A stretch of DNA of 64,000 bases from Clostridium_I sp963725425 (GTDB taxonomy: Bacteria > Bacillota > Clostridia > Clostridiales > Clostridiaceae): positions 310,001 to 374,000 of the forward strand of contig CAVRYJ010000006.1 of the NCBI GenBank assembly GCA_963725425.1, given 5' to 3'. Made by a program: the position numbers and the translations under genes. This document shows positions 45,779-55,557 of this stretch, piece after piece. A model generated the notes under the pieces. The model ran no database searches, was not told the DNA's origin, and saw only the letters and a list, made by a program, of their open reading frames with translations. Within the stretch, counting starts at the first letter, position 1; each line of letters starts with the position of its first letter.

Positions 45779-45958
45779 CTAAGCTACTTTTAATGTTTTT
45801 AAAATAGCATCAATAGATATTCCTTGGTTAGCTTGATTAAAGACCCAAGATATTCGTTCTTTTTTGACTTGGTTTCTTGCAGTTCTAATTCCAGTACTGA
45901 AATTTAGTTTACTGTTATAGGTCAAGAATGATTTCAGTAAATACTGATTTTTAGTCAT
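45779..45958 (-). CDS. 59-residue ORF, unknown
   Basis: An uninterrupted frame: MTKNQYLLKSFLTYNSKLNF, STGIRTARNQVKKERISWVF, NQANQGISIDAILKTLKVA. No ribosome site before the ATG. It may be the C-terminal remnant of a transposition protein, as it lies in a mobile region. No family recognised. Confidence 0.3.
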   Translation of the reverse strand: MTKNQYLLKSFLTYNSKLNFSTGIRTARNQVKKERISWVFNQANQGISIDAILKTLKVA

Positions 45959-45983
45959 TAAAAATCACAGGAATAAAAAAAGC

Positions 45984-46022
45984 AAAAAGCACATTTGGTA
46001 GTGTATACCATTTGTGCTTTTT
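45984..46022. terminator. Hairpin terminator
   Basis: AAAAAGCACATTTGGTA and TACCATTTGTGCTTTTT form a 17-bp stem with one mismatch pair region, followed by G/T. Confidence 0.55.
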
Positions 46023-46166
46023 GTCTAGGCTTTAAGTACGTGTAAAAAACCTATAAACATCATAATACAAATCAATAAGGAAATCAATACCAATATTAAT
46101 GATTATTGTAATTATGTTGATAAGGTTTTTGTTCGGAAGAACCTTGGTATTCCTAAGTCAGATAAA

Positions 46167-46682
46167 TTGAAGAAGAATGGTACTTTTAAAAGAGGATTAT
46201 TCTTTCTGTTGGACGGTGTCATAAGATACAAGAAAATAAAAATCCAGACAATGCTTTGGAGAAAAAGCAATGGAGAAAGGTTTTATATCAGCTTATTTCC
46301 TTCAAATATTATTAAATATAACAAAGTTGATACCGGACTAATTGAATTTATCAGTAATAACGTGAAAGAAGGTGAGTATGTTTTTCAATACGCAGATGAC
46401 TCAGCAGATACTATTGATTGTGAAGATATTCTAATACGTTCTTGTTCTAATGTAGAAAGAAGTTGCATGAGTAGGAGCCTATCGGCTTTACTGAACAGTA
46501 GGTTCACAGAAATCCTAAATAATAATATTGAAGTTATTAGCTTTTCAGATTATTTAAAAATAAAACTAAAGTTTAAACAAATCTATCTACTAATTAAGAC
46601 AGCTTCAATTTGTTTTGAGTACGGAGTGCTCCTAGATGCGAGTCTATCTTCACTAAACCTAATTTTCAAATTTTTACGATAA
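46167..46682 (+). CDS. DUF6431-like protein of a transposition module, probably 5'-truncated
   Basis: 171 residues from a TTG with no good ribosome site. The frame is open upstream to about 46030 (VDKVFVRKNLGIPKSD continues the protein) but has no start codon, so the N-terminus is lost or unusual. Content: KRGLFFLLDGVIRYKKIKIQ, RSCSNVERSCMSRSLSALLN. Similar proteins occur beside TniA/ExeA-like pairs; assignment to DUF6431 is by memory. Role unknown. Confidence 0.4.
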   Translation: MKKNGTFKRGLFFLLDGVIRYKKIKIQTMLWRKSNGERFYISLFPSNIIKYNKVDTGLIEFISNNVKEGEYVFQYADDSADTIDCEDILIRSCSNVERSCMSRSLSALLNSRFTEILNNNIEVISFSDYLKIKLKFKQIYLLIKTASICFEYGVLLDASLSSLNLIFKFLR

Positions 46683-46921
46683 TTTCCACGAGATATATAT
46701 TGTCCACTTTTTTATTTTAGTGCGAATTACCCATAATTCGAATTTATCATACAATATTCGTTTTATTTTTTTCCTTCCTTTGTCATTCTAATTTTATCAA
46801 ATATTATCCAACTGTTTCTTAGTTTGATATTCCTAAAAAAAGCAAGAAATTCTGAATTTACAGGACAAGCTCCCATATTTTATGATTGATGCATCAAAGT
46901 TAATAGGAGGTGCTTTTTATA

Positions 46922-48637
46922 ATGGTTGGAAATATTAAAGACGAGGATGCAATTGCTTTTTTTAAGTTACAAGTAATTACACCCATGCTTGAAGCAAACA
47001 AAGGTTTTGTAGACAAAACAGCTAAAAAACTTTCGCATCAACAGTTTAATGATGTAGTAAACAAAAAAATAATAACTTACTCATACAGAACTCTATACAA
47101 ATTTTACTCATCCTACAAAAAATTTGGATTCGATGGATTAAAACCTAAAATTAAATCAAGTAAAGGTACACATCCAGCTATACCACAGGAGCTTATTGAT
47201 GAAATAATGAAACTTAAAGAAGAACTTCCAACAAGGTCTGCATTAAAAATTATTGTAATGCTGGAACTTGCTAAGAAAATTGAAAAAGGCTTTTTGAAAC
47301 TCCGTACAGTAAATAGACTATTAAACAATTATGGTTATACCAGAAAAAATCTCACTAAGGATCATAGAGTATATATAAAACATGAAAAAGAGTGTATCAA
47401 TAAAATGTGGCAAAGTGATATTATGGAAGCCTGCTATTTAACGGATAAGAACGGCGAAAGCCGGCTAGTTTATCTCATAGGCTTTATTGATGATCACAGT
47501 AGGCGTATATTACACTGTCAATTCTATTTTGACGCTACGCTAACAAGACTTGAAGATTGTCTCCAAAAGGCCGTTATTAAATTTGGTTCTCCAAAAAGTT
47601 TGTATGTCGATAATGGAAAAGTATATATCTCAGCACAATTTAAAATAATATGTGCAAAGCTAGGTATAACTTTAAAATATGCAACTCCATACCATCCATC
47701 TGGGAAAGGGAAAATAGAAAAATATTGGAGATATGTTCAAAGTTCTTTTATGTCTGAGATTAGAAAAAATAAAATTTCAAATATAATAGAATTAAATGAC
47801 ATGCTACAAGCGTGGCTTAAATATGAGTATCACGAAAAGCTTCATAACGGTATTGGGATGACACCTATTGAAAAATGGAATAAATCTTTGACTGAAGGTA
47901 CCAAATTGAGATACTTATCGCCTGTTCAACTTAATGAAATTTTCATGCATTGTTCTGAAAGAAGTGTATCTAAATATGGTGTAATATCCTTTAATGGTAA
48001 TACCTATGAAGCCGACGCATCCTTAGTTATGAAGAAAATCGAAATACGATATAATCCATTCCATCTTGAAATTCTTCATACCTATTATAATGACAAGTAT
48101 TATGGCGTTGCTAAAATAATTGACCTCAATAATACAAAACATAAAAGTGTCAGACCTTTAGAAGAAGATCCACAAGTGGAATCAGATATAGCTAAAGAAT
48201 ATCTTGAGAATATAAAAAGTAACTATCAAGAATATCTTAAAAGTCAGGTTGCACAGCACATCTCTAAATATAATACCCAAGATGCTTCGCATATAAGCCA
48301 AGGAAAAGCTCCTAAAAATAAAGATACAGGAATATTTAGAGCGCCAAAAGATAAAGAAATTGTAATTGATAAAGGTGAGTTTATTTCCATAGTTGTTGAT
48401 AAACTTTCAATAGACAATATAACATTTACGGAAAAAAGCAAACTTTATGATCTTTGGAAAACATTCAAAGAATTTAACAAGGATATTTTAATATCAATAC
48501 TTGATGATATTAAAGAGAAATCCCCAGACTTTAATCGCAATTTCCTATACTATCTCTCCGAGATAAAAAAGCAATATGAACAACAAATCAATTCTATAAC
48601 TGAAGCCGGAGGCGCTAAATATGAGTGCAATAAATAG
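46922..48637 (+). CDS. DDE transposase with Mu-type C-terminal domain (TniA/IstA-like)
   Basis: A 571-residue transposase. N-terminal HTH region (~20-120, HQQFNDVV, FGFDGLKPKIKSSKG); integrase core ~150-330 with Asp in MWQSDIMEAC, Asp in SLYVDNGKVY and Glu in GKGKIEKYW; Mu C-terminal beta-barrel (ISFNGNTYEADASLV). The following gene is its ATPase partner; they overlap by 17 bp. Belongs to the Tn552/Tn5053/Tn7-like strand-transfer group. I chose ATG 46922 with GGAGGTG upstream. Appears intact. Ends of the element not found. Confidence 0.82.
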   Translation: MVGNIKDEDAIAFFKLQVITPMLEANKGFVDKTAKKLSHQQFNDVVNKKIITYSYRTLYKFYSSYKKFGFDGLKPKIKSSKGTHPAIPQELIDEIMKLKEELPTRSALKIIVMLELAKKIEKGFLKLRTVNRLLNNYGYTRKNLTKDHRVYIKHEKECINKMWQSDIMEACYLTDKNGESRLVYLIGFIDDHSRRILHCQFYFDATLTRLEDCLQKAVIKFGSPKSLYVDNGKVYISAQFKIICAKLGITLKYATPYHPSGKGKIEKYWRYVQSSFMSEIRKNKISNIIELNDMLQAWLKYEYHEKLHNGIGMTPIEKWNKSLTEGTKLRYLSPVQLNEIFMHCSERSVSKYGVISFNGNTYEADASLVMKKIEIRYNPFHLEILHTYYNDKYYGVAKIIDLNNTKHKSVRPLEEDPQVESDIAKEYLENIKSNYQEYLKSQVAQHISKYNTQDASHISQGKAPKNKDTGIFRAPKDKEIVIDKGEFISIVVDKLSIDNITFTEKSKLYDLWKTFKEFNKDILISILDDIKEKSPDFNRNFLYYLSEIKKQYEQQINSITEAGGAKYECNK

Positions 48638-49427
48638 TTCTATATGTCAAAATTTCAAATTAAGCTATATTCCTTTTTTAGAACGTTCAAAATCATATTT
48701 TAAATACGAACGGTTCAATGATAATATAGACCTTTTGTCTTCAGCTTTTATGTCAAGGCAAATTGTATGTATTACTGGTGCAGCTGGAACAGGAAAGAGC
48801 TCACTTATATTTTATGCAGTAAATGGTTTAGATCCATCACAGTTCAGAGTTGCAGGCATAGAATTATCTAATCCAAATAAAAAAGCACTGTATAAAACTC
48901 TTGCAATAAAGGTTGGTTTAAATCCGCCATATAATGCTGATGATATAAAACTTCAACTTATAAATTTCTTTGACGAACAAAATGCGCTGGGCAAATTCAA
49001 TACTATTATAATCGATGAAGCACACACACTTTCTATGCCAATTTTTGATGAATTAAGAAGTTTTTATGATGAGGGGAACAATTTTTCTCTTATTTTATCA
49101 GGTATGCCCTCTTTAAGAAATCAACTAAATATTGGTGTTAATCAACCTTTAAAACAGAGAATATTTCTTTTCCTCGATTGTGCGGGATTAAGTTTGAACG
49201 AAACAAAAGAATATATAAACAACCAGCTAACTCTTGCTGGGGCGAAAGTCCCAATAATTGATGAGAAATGTTTCAATTTTATCCATAGTGTAACTTCTGG
49301 TGTACCAAGACGTATAAATCAACTCTGTTATGGTGGATTACTGTCCACTTTTAAAATTAGAGAAACAATAATTTCAGAAGAAACTTTAAAAAAAGTACAT
49401 GAAAAACTTAATTATCAAATTTCGTAG
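48621..49427 (+). CDS. AAA+ ATPase of ExeA/TniB type
   Basis: A 268-residue AAA+ protein. Walker A GAAGTGKSSL (~51-60), Walker B TIIIDEAHTL (~131-140), sensor-type SGMPSLRNQL, and ARG-rich SGVPRRINQLC near the C-terminus. In Tn5053/Tn7-like systems TniB/TnsC selects the target and activates the transposase. It overlaps the transposase gene, with its own ATG, as in tniA-tniB. Confidence 0.82.
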   Translation: MSAINSSICQNFKLSYIPFLERSKSYFKYERFNDNIDLLSSAFMSRQIVCITGAAGTGKSSLIFYAVNGLDPSQFRVAGIELSNPNKKALYKTLAIKVGLNPPYNADDIKLQLINFFDEQNALGKFNTIIIDEAHTLSMPIFDELRSFYDEGNNFSLILSGMPSLRNQLNIGVNQPLKQRIFLFLDCAGLSLNETKEYINNQLTLAGAKVPIIDEKCFNFIHSVTSGVPRRINQLCYGGLLSTFKIRETIISEETLKKVHEKLNYQIS

Positions 49428-49441
49428 GAGGCTGAATAGAA

Positions 49442-49774
49442 ATGAATTTTGAATGTAGCATGAAAACTGATAATGGCATAGAAGAGTGGTCTGGTTTGAT
49501 TGTTAACTTAATAAATCATGGAAGTCATTATGAGATGAGAATAGAAAGTAGATCGGGGATAATGGTTATATTCGGAGAATCACGCCTTGGATATTTTGCT
49601 TGTATCCCTGATTTTGGAGCAGGATGTCATATTGTACACCCATCAGATCTTTTTTGGAATACTGAAAAATTAGTTAGTGTGCTTGGTGAAGTAGATGGAA
49701 TAACTGTTGCTTGTGCGCTGAAAGCTATCGCACCTAAACTTAAAATGAGAAAAAAGATACCTCATCCTTACTAA
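49442..49774 (+). CDS. DUF6618-like small protein
   Basis: A 110-residue protein with the pattern ECSMKTDNGIEEWSGLIVNL, GSHYEMRIES, FACIPDFGAG, FWNTEKLVSVLGEVDGITVA. It resembles DUF6618 (by memory), often found with TniA/ExeA modules. Possibly an accessory subunit of the transposition system. RBS AGGAGG. It ends the module. Confidence 0.5.
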   Translation: MNFECSMKTDNGIEEWSGLIVNLINHGSHYEMRIESRSGIMVIFGESRLGYFACIPDFGAGCHIVHPSDLFWNTEKLVSVLGEVDGITVACALKAIAPKLKMRKKIPHPY

Positions 49775-49780
49775 AACAGT

Positions 49781-49829
49781 AAAAATAATTATCACCATGA
49801 TGCTTGTCTTCATGGTGATAATTATTTTT
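49781..49829 (+). terminator. Strong terminator of the transposition module
   Basis: AAAAATAATTATCACCATGA and TCATGGTGATAATTATTTTT are perfect 20-bp arms. Confidence 0.8.
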
Positions 49830-49893
49830 CTGCACACTGTCGTGTTTCTTGGCTAAACCCCTGTAATTTTGAATGACTCATAACAGTTTACCA

Positions 49894-50691
49894 TTACTTA
49901 CTTCTAATTCGCAGTATACATAAGTTATCATCATCAGCAAATTTGACGAGGTCGACATCATCTTTAGTTAATATCTCACACATATGGTTAAGCTTAATTC
50001 CAAGTTTTTCATGACCTTTAGGATATATTACTCTATTTGTTCTTAAGCCTCCAATATAGGCGTAGCCTGAATCTTTTGAAACATCAAATAATTTTTTGTT
50101 GCTGTACCAACTATCACATAAAACATAACCTTTGTTTACTGGGATTGGTAAGGATTTTATAAACTCAATTGCCATTTGGATTTTACTCATATTTTCTTTA
50201 TCGTAGATTGTCATAGTATATGGTAAAACAAGAGTATCACACAATAACATTACGGTAACTATTTGATGACCATAAACTACTTTACCTTTTAAATGAGAAT
50301 GATGGAATCTACATTTTTCAGTAGGTTTCTTAGCCTTTGACGAGGGCACTGTCTTCTCTGAAATAGTATCATCTATCACAACATAGATAGGTTTTTTAGT
50401 TAATCTAGACGTTTCCCATATTCTCGCAATTACACGTTTTTTAAGGGCTCTTTCAACAGAATCCTCATTCCATGGGCTATCAGATAAGAACTTTCCGATA
50501 TTCGTCCTATGCCTAACCGGCATAAAGTCAGAAACGTCAGTTATTTTTCCACAATAGCCTTTGGTCACCATAGAATTTATAAATAGAATTAGATGGTGAA
50601 GTTGAGGTGTTGTAAGATATAAAGTTATCCTTAATTCGATTAAGAATTTGTATATTGGTGATGATTTTGTTACAATTGAGTTGTTAAACAT
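49894..50691 (-). pseudogene. Truncated DDE transposase (IS4/IS701-like)
   Basis: 265 residues of a transposase: YVVIDDTISEKTVPSSKAKK (first Asp), YVLCDSWYSNKKLFDV (second Asp), then GGLRTNRVIYPKG. It stops soon after (LCILRIRSK), before the region with the third catalytic Glu, whereas full proteins are ~390-450. The gene 50692-51061 upstream stretch is AT-rich and holds only the promoter of the next gene. Confidence 0.7.
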
Positions 50692-51061
50692 TTATGTTTA
50701 TCTCCTTAGTTATGTTTTTGTGTTGTAACTTAATTATAACAGGAGATTACATAGATGTTTTTCTTTTTTTAACATTGGAAAATTATTCAAGCATTTTCGC
50801 TCATTTATAGTTGATATAATAAAAAGCATACAATATAGATATTAAAGTAAATATATGAAAATTTATGATTATTAGGAAAATTTTCAAAAAGTGAACTTAA
50901 ACTAAATATTTAGCGTACTTATATAATTTTATTCCTTGATGGGGACTGTTTTTTACATGTATGTTGGCTCAATGTGATATTATAATTCCACATAATAATT
51001 ATGTAAATGTTATATTTGGAATTATATTATATAAATATTATTTTATAAGGAGTGAACTTTT

Positions 51062-51706
51062 ATGAATTCTAAGAAAATTTCTAGATTACTAATTACTCTT
51101 TCTATTACATTATTACCGACTTCTTTAATAGGTACATATGTACAAGCTTCACCTAACCCTAACAAATTAGCTCTTGCTACAAGTGTTTCTAGTAATTCTT
51201 TATCCAATAAATCAGAAACGAGTTATAGAGCTAAAACTTATGTTGCTGCTAATGGACATATAGCACCTCTTAAACTTACATTTAGTCATATAGTTAGTCC
51301 TGGTACAATAACAATACCGAATAACTCAATTAATGAAAAAGTACAATCTAATGTAGGACTATCATATACTATGCCTTATTCCATAATAAATACTCCTTTG
51401 GGTCAAGCTGAATACCTCGAACAAGGGTGTTCTGATAGTGCTGATCCAGCACATCAATGGGTTTCGGCATTACAAAGTGATTTAGATGCTATTTCTAGTC
51501 AATACCCTAACTCTAATATCGGTAGTCTTAAAGTTGATGGAGTTTATGGTAAAGACACTGCTAGTGCCGTGGATAAATTTCAAATATATGTGAAAAACGG
51601 TTTTAGCTGTTCAAGTATGTCGCTTGATGGAATTGCTGGTTATCAAACCTGGACTGCTATATATGCTTTATCCAATGGCGATAACCCTCACCAGTATATA
51701 AATTAG
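51062..51706 (+). CDS. Secreted peptidoglycan-binding-domain protein
   Basis: A 214-residue protein: signal peptide at 1-~30 (KISRLLITLSITLLPTSLI, then AQS-like VQASP cleavage site), a low-complexity Ser/Asn linker, and a PG_binding_1-like domain at ~130-205 (WVSALQSDLDAI, LKVDGVYGKDTASAVDKFQ, LDGIAGYQTWTAIYAL). It should bind the cell wall. No catalytic domain, so perhaps a structural or regulatory exoprotein. RBS AAGGAG. Strong terminator follows. Confidence 0.75.
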   Translation: MNSKKISRLLITLSITLLPTSLIGTYVQASPNPNKLALATSVSSNSLSNKSETSYRAKTYVAANGHIAPLKLTFSHIVSPGTITIPNNSINEKVQSNVGLSYTMPYSIINTPLGQAEYLEQGCSDSADPAHQWVSALQSDLDAISSQYPNSNIGSLKVDGVYGKDTASAVDKFQIYVKNGFSCSSMSLDGIAGYQTWTAIYALSNGDNPHQYIN

Positions 51707-51710
51707 ATAA

Positions 51711-51750
51711 AAAATAGATAGCAGATTAAATAATCTGCTATCTATTTTTT
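51711..51750. terminator. Bidirectional terminator
   Basis: AAAATAGATAGCAGATTA and TAATCTGCTATCTATTTT form an 18-bp stem with T-runs on both sides; it serves the peptidoglycan-binding gene and the minus-strand DUF4179 gene. Confidence 0.8.
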
Positions 51751-51751
51751 A

Positions 51752-52966
51752 TTATTTTATTTGTATTTTAACAGGAGTAATATCTGTAGATGGTGGTCCT
51801 GGTGAATAATTAATTTGACTTATTATTAAATACAAATGTTTTGGATGTATATAATAAGAACTTTGAAATGTTACATCTATTGATTTATTTGCATAATCAT
51901 ATACAAATGAACTAGGAGAAACCATATACTTGTTTCCATTTTCATCAATTAAATAAGGCAACTTACTATAATTGTCTTTGTATGTGGTAGCATTTGTACC
52001 AATTGACCAACTCTGTTCATTATTGATTTTATTTATTCCTAATGTAATATTTGTCTCTATATGGGTTGGATAAATTTTCAAATAGTTTATTTGAAAATCT
52101 GTATTATTTGCAGAAAATTTAATATTATTATATTCTTCTAGCTTTCCAGCATTTGCGGTAGCATTTAGGTTTAAAACCCAATTACCGTTAATATCTGTTG
52201 GTTTTCTATTAAATTTAGATATAAAATCATTGTATTTTTTTTGAGAATAGCTCATATTATATGATTCTGTAAAACTTGAAACTTTTAAATTCAAATTATC
52301 AGGTATTGGATTGTTATCCAGAGCTATTATTTCTATAGAACCATAAGTTTCACCGTTTTCAGCATAATTTTTCATTGAATCTCCCAAAGATGAAACCATA
52401 ACTTTATAATCCTTTGAACTGTTCAGTGCCAAGAAGTCACCTTGTTGATTGACTAGAGTAGCTGGTAGTATCTGTGATCTAAATACATTGCTATCTACAA
52501 TAACATTATTATCACTAGTTATTGTAAAATTGTCTAATAGTAAGTTTTCAATTTTTTTATCGCTACTTTTTAACGTGTACAATATAAATTTGTCCTTATT
52601 ATCTCCAACAATACTATTAATAGTTAAACTTACATTATTATTTGAAACTGTTTGGTTTACTTTTTGAGAATCACTTTGATTTACAGCACTGACTATATTT
52701 TTATCATAATGGAATTGCAATGCTTGTGCTATAGATGAAATTATAGGTACATTATTAATTGTACTTGCAAATGATAAACTGCAATTAATACCAACTGTGA
52801 AAAATATCATTATTGAGGCAACTATTGTGATAATATTAAGTGAAACTCTTTTTATGAAACCTTTTTTCTTTTCCATTTTAGCATTAACTATGCTATCTTT
52901 AATAACATTATCCAATTTATCAGAAACAGGTATGTTGTCAAAAATTTCTTTAAAATTATTACTCAT
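51752..52966 (-). CDS. DUF4179 membrane protein, probable anti-sigma factor
   Basis: A 404-residue protein with a cytoplasmic N-terminus (1-~38), one membrane helix at ~42-62 (LNIITIVASIMIFFTVGINC), and the DUF4179 extracellular part (SFASTINNVPIISSIAQALQ). It parallels the gene at 1816-3213. Its ATG lies one base after the sigma gene stop; GAGGAGGACTTT is within the sigma gene end. Likely anti-sigma partner of the upstream gene (inference from arrangement). Confidence 0.78.
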   Translation of the reverse strand: MSNNFKEIFDNIPVSDKLDNVIKDSIVNAKMEKKKGFIKRVSLNIITIVASIMIFFTVGINCSLSFASTINNVPIISSIAQALQFHYDKNIVSAVNQSDSQKVNQTVSNNNVSLTINSIVGDNKDKFILYTLKSSDKKIENLLLDNFTITSDNNVIVDSNVFRSQILPATLVNQQGDFLALNSSKDYKVMVSSLGDSMKNYAENGETYGSIEIIALDNNPIPDNLNLKVSSFTESYNMSYSQKKYNDFISKFNRKPTDINGNWVLNLNATANAGKLEEYNNIKFSANNTDFQINYLKIYPTHIETNITLGINKINNEQSWSIGTNATTYKDNYSKLPYLIDENGNKYMVSPSSFVYDYANKSIDVTFQSSYYIHPKHLYLIISQINYSPGPPSTDITPVKIQIK

Positions 52967-53506
52967 TTAAATAAAGTCCTCCTCTAATTCAATTTTTAAT
53001 TTTTTAAGTGCCCTAAATAAATAGGCTTTTATCGTTCCTTCTGGATGATTTAATGTCTTTGAAATTTGAGAAATAGTCATATCCTGAAAATATTTGAGAA
53101 TCACTATATCTTTATATTTTGTATCAAGTTTATCTATAGCGTTATATAAATCAATATTAGCTGGTATATCAAAATCTGATTCACACATCTTATCTATTAA
53201 TTCAGATTTTATTTGCGCATAGTCATCAATATATATTGTTTTTTTATTTTTTTTCGATTGTTCTGAAGCAATATTTATAAGTATCCTGACTATCCAAGTA
53301 TTAAAAAATCTAGGATTTTTAAGTTTATTTATGTTCACATAGGACTTATAGATCGTATCACTTAAAATATCTAGAGCATTCTGTTCATTCTTGACATAAA
53401 TATAAGCTATTTTGTAAAGTTTATCCTTATCAATATCAATCAGCTTAGTAAAAGCCTTATCATCTCCCTTTTTAGCTTTTTTTACAAGAACTTCGATGTC
53501 ATCCAT
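52967..53506 (-). CDS. ECF-type RNA polymerase sigma factor
   Basis: A 179-residue ECF sigma: region 2 at ~8-75 (VKKAKKGDDKAFTKLIDIDK, LDILSDTIYKSY, FFNTWIVRILINIA), region 4 at ~120-175 (YKDIVILKYFQDMTISQISK and HPEGTIKAYLFRALKKLK). It forms a pair with the DUF4179 gene that follows without a gap. RBS AGAGGTG. Distinct from the sigma factors at 1255 and 38685. Confidence 0.88.
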   Translation of the reverse strand: MDDIEVLVKKAKKGDDKAFTKLIDIDKDKLYKIAYIYVKNEQNALDILSDTIYKSYVNINKLKNPRFFNTWIVRILINIASEQSKKNKKTIYIDDYAQIKSELIDKMCESDFDIPANIDLYNAIDKLDTKYKDIVILKYFQDMTISQISKTLNHPEGTIKAYLFRALKKLKIELEEDFI

Positions 53507-54161
53507 TTCATCACCTCTAGTGTGTTTAATATTTGGCTTATACTAATTAGACTGAAATAACAATAGAAAGGTTACAATTATTTCTAATTTATTAATATTG
53601 GGGGTATACTTGATGAAATACATTATAGTTTTCCAATAAAACGCTTAAAAAAACACACTGTGGGAATATTATCCACGATGTGGCTCATTTTTGAATGTAT
53701 GTCGGCTGTACCTGATGTATCTTAAATCATCTTCTATATCACAATTAAATTGTAACATAAATGTATAACAATGGTGATAAAAAAGATTTGTGGTGTGTAT
53801 TGACAAACATTATGAATTATAAATTTAATCAAGATTAAAATGAACGTTTAAAAGCACGACCTTGACAAAATTTATAATTCAGCAAAAGAGTTATTAAGGT
53901 CAAATAGCTAAGTATGTAACTACTTAGTTTACTATGAATACTACATATTTTTATAGTATAGTTAATCCGACAAAACCCACGCTAAGGATATAAATGTCAA
54001 TGAATCAAGACTTTTTTCCACGTTAAGCTAATAATATTTTAAAATAAGTACTATAAGAGGAAGATTAATAATAACGGCAACAGGGAATTTGTATATTTTC
54101 TATTGCTGTTTTTGCTTTATTACTACATAGACCATATTATAAACTTTATTCACTTTGGATA
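53507..54161. other. Non-coding stretch without a gene
   Basis: No supported ORF. CACTGTGGGAATATTATCCAC (split hairpin) and TGTGGCTCATTTTT near 53655-53695 echo the terminator at 42296. CCGACAAAACCCACGCTAAG (53967-53986) resembles a Tn3-type end and the sequence at 55851-55870. A short AACGGCAA...TTGCTGTTTTTGC hairpin is near 54075-54118. Confidence 0.4.
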
Positions 54162-54222
54162 TTGACAAATATTTAAAATAGCTATACATTACAATTAGAT
54201 GAGTTTCTAATTGTAATGTATA
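54162..54222 (+). promoter_or_regulatory. sdpR promoter with 17-bp-arm operator
   Basis: TTGACA (54162-54167), 17-bp spacer, TACATT (54185-54190). TATACATTACAATTAGA (54183-54199) and TCTAATTGTAATGTATA (54206-54222) are perfect arms with a 6-bp centre, covering the -10. This is the expected position for autorepression by SdpR. Confidence 0.75.
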
Positions 54223-54238
54223 AGGAGGAATTTGTATT

Positions 54239-54520
54239 TTGGAAATAAATCAAACATTTAAGGCTATATTGGATGAAAACAGAAGAAAAATATTAGATAT
54301 GTTAAAAAACGGTAAAATGACTGCAGGAGACATTTGTTCTAATTTTGCTATGACCCCAGCAACAGTCTCATATCATCTTTCTATATTAAAAAGCGCTGAT
54401 TTGGTTCGTATTGAGCGTGAAGGAAAGTACATTTATTACCAGCTAAATACAACAGTATTTGATGATGTATTAAAATGGATTTTATCTTTTAAGGAGGGTA
54501 ACCATGAAAAAGAAAATTAG
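54239..54520 (+). CDS. sdpR: ArsR-family autorepressor, SdpR-like
   Basis: A 93-residue winged-HTH repressor: TFKAILDENRRKILDMLKNG, then KMTAGDICSNFAMTPATVSY, SILKSADLVRIEREGKYIYY. It has no metal-binding Cys, which fits the SdpR group. Starts at TTG with AAGGAGG. It overlaps sdpI by 17 bp. In B. subtilis SdpR is held by SdpI when the SdpC toxin is bound; no sdpABC is nearby. Confidence 0.85.
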   Translation: MEINQTFKAILDENRRKILDMLKNGKMTAGDICSNFAMTPATVSYHLSILKSADLVRIEREGKYIYYQLNTTVFDDVLKWILSFKEGNHEKEN

Positions 54521-55205
54521 CTTAATAACAGTAGTATCACTTTTTATATCAATTATTCCATTTGTTATTTATTTTTATGTTTACGATTATATGCCTAAAG
54601 AAATAGCTATACATTATGATATTAATGGTATAGCTACACGCTTTATCGAAAAAAATAATATTGAAGTTATGTTATTCTGTACATTTCCACTGATTATTCT
54701 TATTATTATAAGATTATCAACATGGATTTTGGTAAGATCATTTGAAAAATCAGATAATCCTAATATAAAAATCACAAGATTTATACTAGATTTTATTACG
54801 ATTTTATTAGTAATTGTATTTACTATTTTAATCACCTACTATTTATTTACTGCTGCTAATATAACTAATTTCAATATGTTATATTTACTTATGATAATCA
54901 ATATAGGATCTGGTATACTATTCATTACATTTGGAAATTATCTATCAAAATTTCTAAAGAATAACATTTCAGGTTTCAGAACCAAGGCATCATTATCAGA
55001 TGATGATATTTGGTTTAAAACACAACGTTTTGGTGGAAGATTATTAACTATAGGCGGGATTGTTATGATACTCTTATCTATAACAATAGGTATGATTTCA
55101 TTAATTGTTTCCCTATGTATTAATCCAGCTATTATAACTATAATTATCATTATAATCGTTATATATAGTAATAATAAATCTTCGGATTGTGGTAGTACCA
55201 CATAG
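54504..55205 (+). CDS. sdpI: SdpI-family immunity/signal membrane protein
   Basis: A 233-residue membrane protein with ~6 membrane helices. DUF1648-like start (VSLFISIIPFVIYFYVYDYM, PKEIAIHYDINGIATRFIEK), and the SdpI signature in FGNYLSKFLKNNISGFRT and DDDIWFKTQRFGGRL. The last ~15 residues form a short soluble tail. It follows sdpR with overlap, so a coupled operon. Orphan of the toxin genes here; may protect against SDP-like toxins of other cells. Confidence 0.85.
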   Translation: MKKKISLITVVSLFISIIPFVIYFYVYDYMPKEIAIHYDINGIATRFIEKNNIEVMLFCTFPLIILIIIRLSTWILVRSFEKSDNPNIKITRFILDFITILLVIVFTILITYYLFTAANITNFNMLYLLMIINIGSGILFITFGNYLSKFLKNNISGFRTKASLSDDDIWFKTQRFGGRLLTIGGIVMILLSITIGMISLIVSLCINPAIITIIIIIIVIYSNNKSSDCGSTT

Positions 55206-55557
55206 CCATCAAGCTAAGAAAATTCTATAAAAATAAAGCCCTCATTTGTAAAAAAAGTTACCATTAGAGAGATAACAAAAACACTTCGATGGGGGCACAT
55301 GTAAATGACAGAAGAAAAAATAACATTATATGAAAATATAATGTTGGTATAAATTTAATTTAAATGAACGTTAGTGGGATTTTTCTTGGATTATGAGGTA
55401 TTTATAATTTCCAAACTATAATATATAAAGTCATAATAATCATTTTGTACATGCTTATACTAAATATTTGAAATCATCATTAATATTCTGTATAAGTTGA
55501 TTATTGCAAATTTTTAGTTTAATTAAATTATTTTGAAATAATGGAGGTATATTGTAT
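55206..55557. other. Intergenic stretch
   Basis: AT-rich; a 15-codon frame MTEEKITLYENIMLV near 55304-55351 resembles the start of clostridial HTH proteins and stops, so possibly a remnant. Nothing else supported. Confidence 0.3.
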
